Source of the DNA: Streptomyces lycii
GTDB taxonomy: Bacteria > Actinomycetota > Actinomycetes > Streptomycetales > Streptomycetaceae
DNA length: 43,443 nt
Direction of reading: 5' to 3'
Assembly: GCF_009735685.1 (NCBI RefSeq)
Contig: NZ_WHPN01000232.1
Location: 1-43,443 of the forward strand
Part shown: positions 34,384 to 43,345 of the stretch, in pieces
How the letters are laid out: each line of letters starts with the position of its first letter
How positions within the stretch are numbered: position 1 is the stretch's first letter
Notes under the pieces: generated by a model
Databases searched by the model: none
Seen by the model: the letters and a program-made list of their open reading frames with translations, nothing else
What the model was told of the DNA's origin: nothing
Made by a program: the position numbers and the translations under genes

Positions 34384-35318
34384 GCGCGCAGCTCCTTGCC
34401 GGTCAGTTCGAGGAAGACGTCCTCCAGGGTGCGGCGCTCGACCGATATCCGGTCCGGCATGACGCCGTGCTGGGCGCACCAGGAAGTCACCGTGGCCAGC
34501 ATCTCGGGGCCGACCTTCCCGGTGATGCGGTACGAGCCGGCGGTCAGCTCCGCGGCCGCCGTGTCGGCGGGCAGCGCGTTGAGCAGGGAGGCGAGGTCGA
34601 GACCGGGCCGTCCGGCGAAGCGCAGGGTGTTCTCGGCGCCGCCGCGGCACAGCTCCTCGGGGCTGCCCTCGGCGACGACCCGCCCGCCGTCGATGATCGC
34701 GACCTGGTCGGCCAGCTGTTCGGCCTCGTCCATGAAGTGGGTGGTGAGCACGACGCTCACGCCGTCGGAGCGCAGCTCCCGCACCAGGTCCCAGGTCGCG
34801 CGGCGGGCCTGCGGGTCGAGTCCGGCCGTCGGCTCGTCGAGGAAGACCAGCTCGGGGCGGCCGACGACGGCCATGGCGAGCGCGAGCCGCTGCTGCTGGC
34901 CGCCGGAGAGCCGCCGGTAGGCGGTGCGGCCGCAGGAGCCGAGGCCGAGCCTGTCGATCAGCTCGTCCACGTCGACGGGGTGGGCGTGCAGCTTCGCGGT
35001 GTGCCGCAGCATCTCCTCGGCGCGGGCGCCCGGGTAGACGCCGCCGGACTGCAGCATGACGCCGATCCGGGGGCGGAGCGCGGCCGCGTCGCGGAGCGGG
35101 TCCAGGCCGAGGACGCGGACGCTGCCCGCGTCCGGGCGGCGGTAGCCCTCGCAGGTCTCGACGGTGGTGGTCTTGCCCGCGCCGTTGGGGCCGAGGACCG
35201 CGCAGACGGTGCCCGCCGCGACGGTCAGGTCGAGGCCGTCCACCGCCGCCCGGCGCCCGTACCGTTTGACCAGACCTCTGATCCGGACCGGGTCCGGGGT
35301 GGAAGGCTCGCTGCGCAT
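34380..35318 (-). CDS. ABC transporter ATP-binding protein (DrrA-like)
   Basis: 312-residue ATPase of a DrrAB-type exporter. Walker A is GPNGAGKTT at 43-51, the signature is LSGGQQQR at 137-144, and Walker B is LVFLDEP at 157-163. The C-terminal part beyond 220 is the extra domain typical of this subfamily. ATG 35318. It is divergent from sufR by about 200 bases and coupled to the permease gene. Confidence 0.92.
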   Translation of the reverse strand: MRSEPSTPDPVRIRGLVKRYGRRAAVDGLDLTVAAGTVCAVLGPNGAGKTTTVETCEGYRRPDAGSVRVLGLDPLRDAAALRPRIGVMLQSGGVYPGARAEEMLRHTAKLHAHPVDVDELIDRLGLGSCGRTAYRRLSGGQQQRLALAMAVVGRPELVFLDEPTAGLDPQARRATWDLVRELRSDGVSVVLTTHFMDEAEQLADQVAIIDGGRVVAEGSPEELCRGGAENTLRFAGRPGLDLASLLNALPADTAAAELTAGSYRITGKVGPEMLATVTSWCAQHGVMPDRISVERRTLEDVFLELTGKELRA

Positions 35319-35513
35319 GGCCGCAGTCTACGGAGCGGGGACAACGCGGTCAGTGCCAGGGCACCCGCTGTTTCCGGCCCCTGCGCGGGAGGCCGGAGCC
35401 CGGCACCACGGGGCGGGACGGACACCCCGGCGGCCCGGGATTAGGTAACCCTTAGTGACCGACCCCACGCGCGGGCGGCCCCGGCCCGGGTTGTCCCCGG
35501 CGGAATAATTACG

Positions 35514-35527
35514 CAACAATGGCGTTG
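35514..35527. promoter_or_regulatory. SufR operator CAAC-N6-GTTG at the sufR start
   Basis: CAACAATGGCGTTG matches the CAAC-N6-GTTG palindrome that I recall as the SufR site in Streptomyces avermitilis. Its last base is the first base of the sufR GTG. A TTGTCC at 35491-35496 lies 18 bases before AACAAT at 35515-35520, so -35 and -10 elements can be drawn with the operator over the -10. Transcription would begin near 35527, which would make the mRNA leaderless. Confidence 0.75.
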
Positions 35528-36300
35528 TGAAATACGTGAGCGACGAACGGAAGACGCCGGAGGAGGCCGCGACGGCCGCCCCCGGCCCGGCCGTGCCCGC
35601 GCACGACGAGCTGCGCGGCACCCGCAACCGCGTCGCCCGCTCCATTCTCGACCACGGACCCTCGACCGCGGCGGAACTCGCCGAGCGGCTGGGCCTGACC
35701 CAGGCCGCCGTGCGCCGCCATCTCGACTCGCTCGCCGCCGAAGGCGTCGTGGAGCCCCGCCAGCAGCGGGTCTACGGCTCCCGGGGCCGCGGCCGGCCGG
35801 CGAAGGTCTTCGCCCTCACCGACTGCGGCCGCGACGCCTTCGACCAGGCGTACGACACGCTGGCCGCCGACGCCCTGCGCTGGATCGCCCAGACCGCGGG
35901 CGGCGGCGAGATGGGCGAGGCCGCCGTCTCGGCCTTCGCCCGGGCCAGGCTCGCCGCGCAGGCGGAGGGCTACCGCGAGGCGGTGGAGGGCGCGGCCCCC
36001 GCCGGCCGCACCGAGGCGCTGGCGAAGGCGCTCACCGCCGACGGGTACGCTGCCACCGCGCGCAGCGCGCCCGGCCCCCGGCAGGGTGAACAGCTCTGCC
36101 AGCACCACTGCCCGGTGGCCCATGTCGCCGAGCAGTTCCCGCAGCTGTGCGAGGCGGAGACCGAGGTCTTCTCCCGCCTGCTCGGCACCCACGTCCAGCG
36201 GTTGGCGACCATCGCCCACGGCGACGGCGTGTGCACCACCTTCGTACCGGGAGGCGGCGTGACCGCGGCCCGGGACGGCGCCACCACCAGCGACACCTGA
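35527..36300 (+). CDS. sufR: SufR, iron-sulfur transcriptional repressor of the suf operon
   Basis: 257 residues with an N-terminal winged helix (STAAELAERLGLTQAAVRRHLDSLAAEGVV) and GSRGRGRPAKVFALTD in the wing. The cluster-binding region has C191-x3-C195-x12-C208 and a further C236. SufR with its cluster bound represses suf expression when iron-sulfur supply is adequate. The GTG at 35527 overlaps the operator, so it is self-controlled. It lies 48 bases before sufB and leads the operon. Confidence 0.92.
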   Translation: MKYVSDERKTPEEAATAAPGPAVPAHDELRGTRNRVARSILDHGPSTAAELAERLGLTQAAVRRHLDSLAAEGVVEPRQQRVYGSRGRGRPAKVFALTDCGRDAFDQAYDTLAADALRWIAQTAGGGEMGEAAVSAFARARLAAQAEGYREAVEGAAPAGRTEALAKALTADGYAATARSAPGPRQGEQLCQHHCPVAHVAEQFPQLCEAETEVFSRLLGTHVQRLATIAHGDGVCTTFVPGGGVTAARDGATTSDT

Positions 36301-36348
36301 GACCACCGAAGCATCTGCATCCGCAAGTACGGCCGGGAGGAACCCCGC

Positions 36349-37770
36349 ATGACTCTCCCCACGGAGACCGCCCACCCCGAACTCGAGGGCCTGGGCACCT
36401 ATGAGTACGGCTGGGCCGACTCCGACGCAGCCGGCGCCTCCGCCAAGCGCGGCCTGTCCGAGGAGGTCGTCCGCGACATCTCCGACAAGAAGTCCGAGCC
36501 GGACTGGATGCTGAAGCTGCGTCTCAAGGGCCTGAAGCTGTTCGACAAGAAGCCCATGCCGACCTGGGGCTCCGACCTCACCGGCATCGACTTCGACAAC
36601 ATCAAGTACTTCGTCCGGTCCACCGAGAAGCAGGCCGCTTCCTGGGAGGACCTGCCCGAGGACATCAAGAACACCTACGACAAGCTGGGCATCCCGGAGG
36701 CCGAGAAGCAGCGCCTCGTCGCCGGTGTCGCCGCCCAGTACGAGTCCGAGGTCGTCTACCACCAGATCCGCGAGGACCTGGAGGAGCAGGGCGTCCTGTT
36801 CCTGGACACCGACACGGCGCTCCGGGAGCACCCGGAGATCTTCAAGGAGTACTTCGGCACGGTGATCCCGGCCGGCGACAACAAGTTCGCCGCGCTGAAC
36901 ACCGCCGTGTGGTCCGGCGGCTCCTTCATCTACGTGCCCCCGGGCGTCCACGTCGACATCCCGCTCCAGGCCTACTTCCGGATCAACACCGAGAACATGG
37001 GCCAGTTCGAGCGGACCCTGATCATCGTCGACGAGGGTGCCTACGTGCACTACGTCGAGGGCTGCACCGCCCCGATCTACTCCTCCGACTCGCTGCACAG
37101 CGCCGTCGTGGAGATCATCGTCAAGAAGGGCGGCCGCTGCCGCTACACGACGATCCAGAACTGGTCGAACAACGTCTACAACCTGGTCACCAAGCGTGCC
37201 GTGGCGTACGAGGGCGCGACCATGGAGTGGGTCGACGGCAACATCGGCTCCAAGGTCACCATGAAGTACCCGGCCGTCTACCTGATGGGCGAGCACGCCA
37301 AGGGCGAGACGCTGTCCATCGCCTTCTCCGGTGAGGGCCAGCACCAGGACGCGGGCGCCAAGATGGTCCACATGGCCCCCAACACCTCCTCGAACATCGT
37401 CTCCAAGTCGGTGGCGCGGGGCGGCGGCCGGACCTCCTACCGCGGCCTGATCGAGATCGGCGAGGGCGCCGCGGGCTCCAAGTCCAACGTGCTCTGTGAC
37501 GCCCTGCTCGTCGACACGATCTCCCGCTCGGACACGTACCCGTACGTCGACGTCCGCGAGGACGACGTGTCCATGGGGCACGAGGCGACCGTCTCCAAGG
37601 TCAGCGACGACCAGCTCTTCTACCTGATGAGCCGCGGTCTCTCCGAGGACGAGGCGATGGCGATGATCGTGCGCGGCTTCGTCGAGCCGATCGCCCGGGA
37701 GCTGCCGATGGAGTACGCGCTGGAGCTGAACCGGCTGATCGAGCTGCAGATGGAGGGCGCGGTCGGCTGA
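36349..37770 (+). CDS. sufB: SufB, Fe-S cluster scaffold subunit
   Basis: Part of the SufBCD complex on which new iron-sulfur clusters are built. It has 473 residues. The SufB core contains [27 protein letters not shown], and [13 protein letters not shown], and the C-terminal helical end has [21 protein letters not shown] 36349 follows GGGAGGAA. Its paralogue sufD follows after a 92-base gap that holds a hairpin. Confidence 0.96.
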   Translation: MTLPTETAHPELEGLGTYEYGWADSDAAGASAKRGLSEEVVRDISDKKSEPDWMLKLRLKGLKLFDKKPMPTWGSDLTGIDFDNIKYFVRSTEKQAASWEDLPEDIKNTYDKLGIPEAEKQRLVAGVAAQYESEVVYHQIREDLEEQGVLFLDTDTALREHPEIFKEYFGTVIPAGDNKFAALNTAVWSGGSFIYVPPGVHVDIPLQAYFRINTENMGQFERTLIIVDEGAYVHYVEGCTAPIYSSDSLHSAVVEIIVKKGGRCRYTTIQNWSNNVYNLVTKRAVAYEGATMEWVDGNIGSKVTMKYPAVYLMGEHAKGETLSIAFSGEGQHQDAGAKMVHMAPNTSSNIVSKSVARGGGRTSYRGLIEIGEGAAGSKSNVLCDALLVDTISRSDTYPYVDVREDDVSMGHEATVSKVSDDQLFYLMSRGLSEDEAMAMIVRGFVEPIARELPMEYALELNRLIELQMEGAVG

Positions 37771-37800
37771 CGCCGGCCGAGTCCCCGTCCAGTCCCGCAA

Positions 37801-37826
37801 CGGCCTCCCCCGGGAGGGGGAGGCCG
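37801..37826 (+). terminator. hairpin inside the suf operon (sufB-sufD)
   Basis: 11-bp perfect stem (37801-37811, 37816-37826) with a 4-base loop GGGA, followed by an A-rich stretch rather than Ts. Position and sequence point to an attenuator or mRNA-stabilising element rather than an end of transcription, since sufD has no visible promoter of its own. Confidence 0.6.
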
Positions 37827-37862
37827 AGGACCGTAAACCAGAAAGAGAGCAGTACGACAGTC

Positions 37863-39035
37863 ATGGCCGACAACATTCCGGTGGGCAGCACCACGGAAGG
37901 TGCCATCCAGGTCGGCGGGGACCACCCCGCCGACGCGCGGGTGAGCGCGCCCGCCTCCTACGACGTGGCGGACTTCCCCGTGCCGCACGGCCGCGAGGAG
38001 GAGTGGCGGTTCACCCCGCTGGAGCGCCTCCGCGGTCTGCACGACGGCAGCGCGGTCGCCGACGGCGGCATCCGTACCGAGGTGTACACGCCCGAGGGCG
38101 TCACCCAGGAGCAGGTCGGCCGCGACGACCCGCGGGTCGGCCGGGCCGGCAAGCCGGTGGACCGGGTCGCCGCGCAGGCGTACAGCTCGTTCGAGAAGGC
38201 GACCGTCGTCTCGATCCCCAAGGACACGGTGCTCACCGAGCCGGTGCGGATCTCCGTGCACGGCCAGGGCGGCACCGCCTTCACCCACCAGGTGATCGAG
38301 ATCGGTGCCTTCGCCGAGGCGGTCGTCGTCATCGACCACACCGGTGACGCGACCCTCGGCGGCAACGTCGAATACCTCGTGGGCGACGGCGCCAAGCTCA
38401 CCGTCGTCTCCGTGCAGGACTGGGACGACAAGGCCGCGCACGCGGGGCAGCACACCGCTCTCGTGGGCCGCGACGCCACCTTCAAGTCCGTGATCGTCAC
38501 CTTCGGCGGCGACCTGGTCCGGCTGCACCCGCGGATCAACTACGCGGCCCCCGGCGGCGAGGCCGAGCTGTACGGCCTGTACTTCACCGACAACGGCCAG
38601 CACCAGGAGCACCGGCTCTTCGTCGACCACGACACCCCGCACTGCCGCAGCAACGTCGTCTACAAGGGCGCGCTGCAGGGCGAGGACGCGCACGCCGTCT
38701 GGATCGGCGACGTGCTCATCCGCGCCGAGGCGGAGGGCACCGACACCTACGAGCTGAACCGGAACCTCGTCCTCACCGACGGCGCCCGGGTCGACTCGGT
38801 GCCCAACCTCGAAATCGAGACCGGCGAGATCGTTGGCGCCGGCCACGCCTCGGCCACCGGCCGCTTCGAGGACGAGCAGCTGTTCTACCTGATGGCCCGC
38901 GGCATCCCCGCCGACGAGGCGCGCCGTCTGGTGGTCCGCGGCTTCTTCGCCGAGCTGGTCCAGCAGATCGGGCTGCCCGAGCTGCAGGAGCGGCTCATCG
39001 AGAAGATCGACGCGGAGCTGGAGGCGTCCGTCTGA
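37863..39035 (+). CDS. sufD: SufD, Fe-S cluster assembly protein
   Basis: Partner of SufB and SufC. 390 residues with the SufBD beta-helix core: REEEWRFTPLERLRGL at the N-terminus, RLHPRINYAAPGGEAELYGLY in the middle, and the end YLMARGIPADEARRLVVRGFFAELV. ATG 37863 follows GAGAGCAG. Its stop overlaps the ATG of the Rieske protein gene by one base. Confidence 0.95.
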   Translation: MADNIPVGSTTEGAIQVGGDHPADARVSAPASYDVADFPVPHGREEEWRFTPLERLRGLHDGSAVADGGIRTEVYTPEGVTQEQVGRDDPRVGRAGKPVDRVAAQAYSSFEKATVVSIPKDTVLTEPVRISVHGQGGTAFTHQVIEIGAFAEAVVVIDHTGDATLGGNVEYLVGDGAKLTVVSVQDWDDKAAHAGQHTALVGRDATFKSVIVTFGGDLVRLHPRINYAAPGGEAELYGLYFTDNGQHQEHRLFVDHDTPHCRSNVVYKGALQGEDAHAVWIGDVLIRAEAEGTDTYELNRNLVLTDGARVDSVPNLEIETGEIVGAGHASATGRFEDEQLFYLMARGIPADEARRLVVRGFFAELVQQIGLPELQERLIEKIDAELEASV

Positions 39036-39373
39036 TGACCGAGACCGCCTTTGTCCGGGCCTGCGGGCTGAGCGAGCTGGAGGAGGACACCCCCAAGCGG
39101 GTGGAACTCGACGGCACGCCGGTCTCGATCGTCCGGACCGGGGGCGAGGTGTTCGCGATCAACGACATCTGCTCGCACGCCAACGTCTCGCTGTCCGAGG
39201 GCGAGGTGGAGGACTGCTCCATCGAGTGCTGGCTGCACGGGTCGAGCTTCGACCTGCGCACCGGCAAGCCGTCCGGGCTGCCCGCGACGCGCCCCGTTCC
39301 CGTATACCCCGTAAAAATCGAAGGAGACGGCCCCGATGCGGCTGTGTACGTCTCCGTCACCCAGGAGTCCTGA
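39035..39373 (+). CDS. Rieske-type [2Fe-2S] ferredoxin
   Basis: 112-residue soluble ferredoxin of the bifunctional NirD/BphF type. Ligands are C46-S-H48 and C65-W-L-H68. Common in actinobacterial suf operons between sufD and sufC, it may supply electrons for cluster assembly. It overlaps sufD by one base, and SufC begins 8 bases after it. Confidence 0.93.
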   Translation: MTETAFVRACGLSELEEDTPKRVELDGTPVSIVRTGGEVFAINDICSHANVSLSEGEVEDCSIECWLHGSSFDLRTGKPSGLPATRPVPVYPVKIEGDGPDAAVYVSVTQES

Positions 39374-39380
39374 GGCACCC

Positions 39381-40136
39381 ATGGCAACGCTTGAAATCCG
39401 CGACCTGCACGTCTCCGTCGAGGCCGACAACGCCACGAAGGAGATCCTGAAGGGCGTCGACCTGACCGTGAAGCAGGGTGAGACGCACGCCATCATGGGC
39501 CCGAACGGCTCCGGCAAGTCCACCCTGGCGTACTCCCTCGCCGGCCACCCGAAGTACACCGTCACCAGCGGCACCGTGACCCTCGACGGCGAGGACGTCC
39601 TCGAGATGTCCGTCGACGAGCGCGCCCGCGCCGGTGTCTTCCTCGCCATGCAGTACCCGGTCGAGGTCCCCGGCGTCTCGGTGAGTAACTTCCTCCGTAC
39701 GTCCGCCACCGCCATCCGCGGCGAGGCCCCGAAGCTGCGCACCTGGGTGAAGGAGGTCAAGGAGGCCATGGAGCGCCTCCGGATCGACCCGGCCTTCGCC
39801 GAGCGCAACGTCAACGAGGGCTTCTCCGGCGGTGAGAAGAAGCGCCACGAGATCCTCCAGCTGGAGCTGCTCAAGCCGAAGATGGCGATCCTCGACGAGA
39901 CCGACTCCGGCCTGGACGTCGACGCGCTGCGCACCGTCTCGGAGGGCGTCAACCGGGTCCGCGAGACCGGTGAGGTCGGCACCCTGCTGATCACGCACTA
40001 CACGCGGATCCTCCGGTACATCAAGCCGGACCACGTGCACGTGTTCGCGAAGGGCCGCATCGCCGAGTCCGGCGGTGCCGAGCTGGCCGACAAGCTCGAG
40101 GCCGAGGGCTACGAGGCCTACACGAAGGGGGCCTGA
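39381..40136 (+). CDS. sufC: SufC, ATPase of the SufBCD complex
   Basis: ABC-type ATPase of 251 residues that is soluble and partners SufB/SufD. Walker A is GPNGSGKST at 40-48, the signature is FSGGEKKR, and Walker B is MAILDETDSGLD, the SufC-specific form. ATG 39381 follows CCAGGAG. It ends 6 bases before sufS. Confidence 0.95.
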   Translation: MATLEIRDLHVSVEADNATKEILKGVDLTVKQGETHAIMGPNGSGKSTLAYSLAGHPKYTVTSGTVTLDGEDVLEMSVDERARAGVFLAMQYPVEVPGVSVSNFLRTSATAIRGEAPKLRTWVKEVKEAMERLRIDPAFAERNVNEGFSGGEKKRHEILQLELLKPKMAILDETDSGLDVDALRTVSEGVNRVRETGEVGTLLITHYTRILRYIKPDHVHVFAKGRIAESGGAELADKLEAEGYEAYTKGA

Positions 40137-40142
40137 ACCTCA

Positions 40143-41414
40143 GTGACACAGCAGCCGGGCCTCCTCACGGCGTCGTCGTACGACGTGGAGGCCATCCGCA
40201 AGGACTTCCCCCTGCTGGACCGCACGGTCCACGACGGGGCGAAGATCGTCTACCTGGACAACGCGGCCACCTCCCAGAAGCCGCGCCAGGTTCTCGACGC
40301 CCTGAACGCGTACTACGAGCGGCACAACGCCAATGTGCACCGCGGGGTGCACGTGCTCGCGGAGGAGGCCACGGCGCTGTACGAGGGGGCCCGTGACAAG
40401 GTCGCCGAGTTCGTCAACGCGCCGAGCCGCGACGAGGTGATCTTCACCAAGAACGCCTCCGAGTCGCTCAACCTGGTCGCCAACATGCTCGGCTGGGCCG
40501 ACGAGCCCTACCGGGTCGACAGCGACACCGAGATCGTCATCACGGAGATGGAGCACCACTCCAACATCGTGCCGTGGCAGCTGCTCGCGCAGCGCACGGG
40601 CGCGAAGCTGAAGTGGTTCGGCCTCACCGACGACGGCCGGCTGGACCTGTCGGAGATCGACCGCGTCATCACGGAGAAGACCAAGGTCGTCTCGTTCACC
40701 CTGGTGTCCAACATCATGGGTACGGTCAACCCGGTCGAGAAGATCATCCGGCGCGCACAGGACGTCGGCGCGCTGGTCTGCATCGACGCCTCGCAGGCCG
40801 CGCCGCACATGCCGCTGGACGTGCAGGCCCTCCAGGCCGACTTCGTGGCCTTCACCGGCCACAAGATGTGCGGCCCGACCGGCATCGGTGTGCTCTGGGG
40901 CCGGCAGGAGCTGCTGGAGGACCTGCCGCCGTTCCTGGGCGGCGGCGAGATGATCGAGACCGTCTCGATGCACTCCTCGACCTATGCCCCGGCGCCCCAC
41001 AAGTTCGAGGCGGGCACGCCCCCGATCGCGCAGGCCGTCGGCCTCGGCGCGGCCGTGGACTACCTCACCTCGATCGGCATGGACCGGATCGCGGAGTACG
41101 AGCACACCATCACGGACTACGCCGTGCGCCGCCTGCGGGAGGTCCCCGACCTGCGCATCATCGGCCCGGTCACGGCCGAGGACCGGGGTGCCGCGATCTC
41201 CTTCACGCTCGGCGACATCCACCCGCACGACGTGGGCCAGGTGCTCGACGAGCAGGGCATCGCGGTCCGGGTCGGGCACCACTGCGCCCGGCCGGTCTGC
41301 CTGCGCTACGGAATTCCTGCGACCACGCGAGCGTCTTTCTATCTGTACTCCACCCCGGCCGAGGTCGACGCCCTGGTCGACGGGCTGGAGCACGTACGGA
41401 ACTTTTTCGGTTGA
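40143..41414 (+). CDS. sufS: SufS, cysteine desulfurase
   Basis: PLP enzyme of 423 residues that takes sulfur from cysteine as a persulfide. The PLP Lys is K241 in FTGHKMCGP, the catalytic Cys is C381 in GHHCARP, and the ligand region EMEHHSN is present. It is a group II desulfurase and passes sulfur to SufU. GTG 40143. It may also be the sulfur source for the MoaD-like carrier of the biosynthetic block, which is inference only. Confidence 0.95.
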   Translation: MTQQPGLLTASSYDVEAIRKDFPLLDRTVHDGAKIVYLDNAATSQKPRQVLDALNAYYERHNANVHRGVHVLAEEATALYEGARDKVAEFVNAPSRDEVIFTKNASESLNLVANMLGWADEPYRVDSDTEIVITEMEHHSNIVPWQLLAQRTGAKLKWFGLTDDGRLDLSEIDRVITEKTKVVSFTLVSNIMGTVNPVEKIIRRAQDVGALVCIDASQAAPHMPLDVQALQADFVAFTGHKMCGPTGIGVLWGRQELLEDLPPFLGGGEMIETVSMHSSTYAPAPHKFEAGTPPIAQAVGLGAAVDYLTSIGMDRIAEYEHTITDYAVRRLREVPDLRIIGPVTAEDRGAAISFTLGDIHPHDVGQVLDEQGIAVRVGHHCARPVCLRYGIPATTRASFYLYSTPAEVDALVDGLEHVRNFFG

Positions 41415-41439
41415 TGGACGCTGCGGCTGAAGGTGACTC

Positions 41440-41913
41440 GTGAAGCTGGACTCGATGTACCAGGACGTGATCCTGGACCACTACAAGAACCCGCACGGGC
41501 GTGGGCTCCGGGACGGCGACGCCGAGGTGCACCATGTGAACCCGACGTGCGGCGACGAGATCACGCTGCGGGTCCGGCTCGCGGGTGACACCGTCGAGGA
41601 CGTGAGCTACGAGGGCCAGGGCTGTTCCATCAGCCAGGCCAGCGCCTCGGTGCTCAACGAACTGCTGGTCGGCAAGGAACTCGCGGAGGCGCGGAAGGTC
41701 CAGGAGACCTTTCTGGAGCTGATGCAGTCGCGCGGGCAGCTCGAGCCCGACGACGCGATGGAGGAGGTGCTGGAGGACGCCGTGGCGTTCGCCGGCGTCT
41801 CGAAGTACCCGGCGCGCGTGAAGTGCGCCCTGCTGTCCTGGATGGCCTGGAAGGACGCCACGGCCCAGGCACTGGACGACAAGGCCGCGAAGTCGGCGAG
41901 GGAGACGGTATGA
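41440..41913 (+). CDS. sufU: SufU, zinc-dependent sulfurtransferase
   Basis: 157-residue protein of the IscU/SufU type. The zinc ligands C37, D39, C62 and C129 are all present, as is the SufU-specific insert between C62 and C129. It accepts persulfide from SufS. GTG 41440 with AAGGTGA upstream; the stop overlaps the sufT start as ATGA. Confidence 0.94.
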   Translation: MKLDSMYQDVILDHYKNPHGRGLRDGDAEVHHVNPTCGDEITLRVRLAGDTVEDVSYEGQGCSISQASASVLNELLVGKELAEARKVQETFLELMQSRGQLEPDDAMEEVLEDAVAFAGVSKYPARVKCALLSWMAWKDATAQALDDKAAKSARETV

Positions 41914-42239
41914 CCGAGACCACCACCAAGCCCGCCAGCGAGGAAGAGGTCCGCGAGGCCCTGTACGACGTCGTCGACCCCGAGCTGGGCATCGACGTCG
42001 TCAACCTCGGGCTGATCTACGGCATCCACATCGACGAGTCGAACGTGGCGACCCTCGACATGACGCTGACGTCCGCGGCCTGCCCGCTGACCGACGTCAT
42101 CGAGGACCAGGCGAAGTCCGCCACCGACGGCATCGTCAACGAGCTGCGGATCAACTGGGTCTGGATGCCGCCGTGGGGCCCGGACAAGATCACGGACGAG
42201 GGCCGCGAACAGCTCCGCGCGCTAGGCTTCAACGTCTGA
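41910..42239 (+). CDS. sufT: SufT, DUF59/MIP18-family Fe-S maturation factor
   Basis: 109 residues. DVVDPELGIDVVNLGLIYGI is the MIP18/DUF59 motif and TSAACPLTD holds the conserved Cys. It acts as a maturation or carrier factor for iron-sulfur proteins. It is last in the operon, overlapping sufU by four bases and followed by a strong terminator. Confidence 0.93.
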   Translation: MTETTTKPASEEEVREALYDVVDPELGIDVVNLGLIYGIHIDESNVATLDMTLTSAACPLTDVIEDQAKSATDGIVNELRINWVWMPPWGPDKITDEGREQLRALGFNV

Positions 42240-42278
42240 CCCTCCGGCCGCGGGCTGCCCGCGCCGGATCTGTGACAC

Positions 42279-42322
42279 GACAGCCGTGTCCGTCACCTCC
42301 CGGGGTGACGGACACGGCTGTC
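42279..42322. terminator. suf operon terminator
   Basis: Perfect 19-bp stem (42279-42297 with 42304-42322) and a six-base loop, about 40 bases past the sufT stop. It is the strongest hairpin in the window. Confidence 0.92.
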
Positions 42323-42410
42323 TGCGGTCCGGGGCGGGTGCGGGAGCCGGGCACGGGCGGGGCCGGGTCCGGGTGCGTGGTGGCGTCACCGGGGTGCGGC
42401 CCGCCTTTCT

Positions 42411-42438
42411 GTACGGCCGTACACATCGTTGTGTACGG
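42411..42438. promoter_or_regulatory. palindromic operator before the SMR gene
   Basis: CCGTACAC (42417-42424) and GTGTACGG (42431-42438) form a perfect 8+8 inverted repeat with a six-base spacer. GTACGGCCGTAC (42411-42422) is a second perfect 12-base palindrome overlapping it. It ends 8 bases before the ATG, where a TetR regulator encoded downstream could block the promoter or ribosome. Confidence 0.75.
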
Positions 42439-42446
42439 TGGTACGC

Positions 42447-42767
42447 ATGGTATGGATGACGCTGGCGGCCGCGATCCTGGCCGAGGTGCTCGGGACGACC
42501 GCGATGAAGTACAGCGAGGGCTTCACCCGGCTCTGGCCGTCCCTGGGCACGGCAGCGGGGTACGCCGTCGCGTTCTTCCTGCTCGCGCAGACCCTCAAGA
42601 GCCTGTCGGTCGGCACCGCCTACGCCGTCTGGTCCGGCGCCGGGACTGCCGCCATCGCCGCCATCGGGATGGTCTTCCTGGGCGAGTCCGCGAACGCCGC
42701 GAAGCTGATCGGCATCGCCCTGGTGATCGCCGGCGTGGTCGTGCTGAACTGGGGAGGTGCCCACTGA
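42447..42767 (+). CDS. SMR-family multidrug efflux protein (EmrE-like)
   Basis: 106 residues with four hydrophobic helices. E13 in ILAEVLGTTAMKYSEGFTRLWPS is the essential membrane Glu of EmrE-type proton antiporters. GTAYAVWSGAGTAAIA is the usual helix 3 motif. It exports cationic drugs as a dimer. ATG 42447; the stop overlaps the tetR start. Confidence 0.93.
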   Translation: MVWMTLAAAILAEVLGTTAMKYSEGFTRLWPSLGTAAGYAVAFFLLAQTLKSLSVGTAYAVWSGAGTAAIAAIGMVFLGESANAAKLIGIALVIAGVVVLNWGGAH

Positions 42768-43345
42768 TGGCCGCCGCCCCCGGCCGAGGGCGCCGCTACG
42801 ACCCCGACCGGCGGCAGCGGATCGTGGACGCCGCCATCAGGGTGGTCGAGCAGGGCGGGATCGCCGCCCTCAGCCACCGGTCCGCGGCCCGCGAGGCCGA
42901 TGTCCCCCTCGGCTCCACCACGTACCACTTCGCGACCCTCGACGACCTGCTCGGCGCGGCGCTGCGGCAGGTCAACGGCGAGTGGCTGGCCGGGGTCGAG
43001 GCATGGGAGCGCGGGCTGCCGCCGGACGCCCCGCTGGCCGACGAGGTCACCCGCTACGTCGAGTCGGTCGTCACCCGTGACCGTGCCCGGGTCGAGCTGG
43101 AGTACGACCTCTATCTCGCGGCCCTGCGCCGCGAGGCCGTCCGGCCCCTGGCCGCCGACTGCCTGGACCACACCGTGCGGCTGCTGCGCCGCCGCACCCC
43201 CGACGACGCGAGCGCGCGGGCCCTCGCCGCGCTCATCGACGGCCTGGTCCTCCAGCTGCTCCTCACCGGCCGGCCCTTCGACGCGGAGGAGACCCGGGCG
43301 GCGGTGGCCGGGGTCATCGGCGGCCCGGAGTCCGCTGACGGCTGA
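42767..43345 (+). CDS. TetR-family transcriptional regulator
   Basis: 192-residue repressor with an N-terminal TetR helix-turn-helix: RRQRIVDAAIRVVEQGGIAALSHRSAAREADVPLGSTTYHF. The C-terminal ligand domain is of TetR_C type. ATG 42767 overlaps the SMR gene stop (TGATG). It likely represses the SMR gene and itself through the palindrome at 42411-42438, with a cationic drug as inducer. Confidence 0.92.
   Translation: MAAAPGRGRRYDPDRRQRIVDAAIRVVEQGGIAALSHRSAAREADVPLGSTTYHFATLDDLLGAALRQVNGEWLAGVEAWERGLPPDAPLADEVTRYVESVVTRDRARVELEYDLYLAALRREAVRPLAADCLDHTVRLLRRRTPDDASARALAALIDGLVLQLLLTGRPFDAEETRAAVAGVIGGPESADG

Noticed and set aside
35441..35457. TTAGGTAACCCTTAGTG as a DmdR iron box before sufR
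   Set aside because: Only the first six bases match the TTAGGTTAGGCTnACCTAA consensus I recall, and the second half does not; kept as a remote possibility only.
35509..37800. 763-codon minus-strand frame opposite sufR and sufB
   Set aside because: Complement of two well-identified genes; typical high-GC antisense frame.
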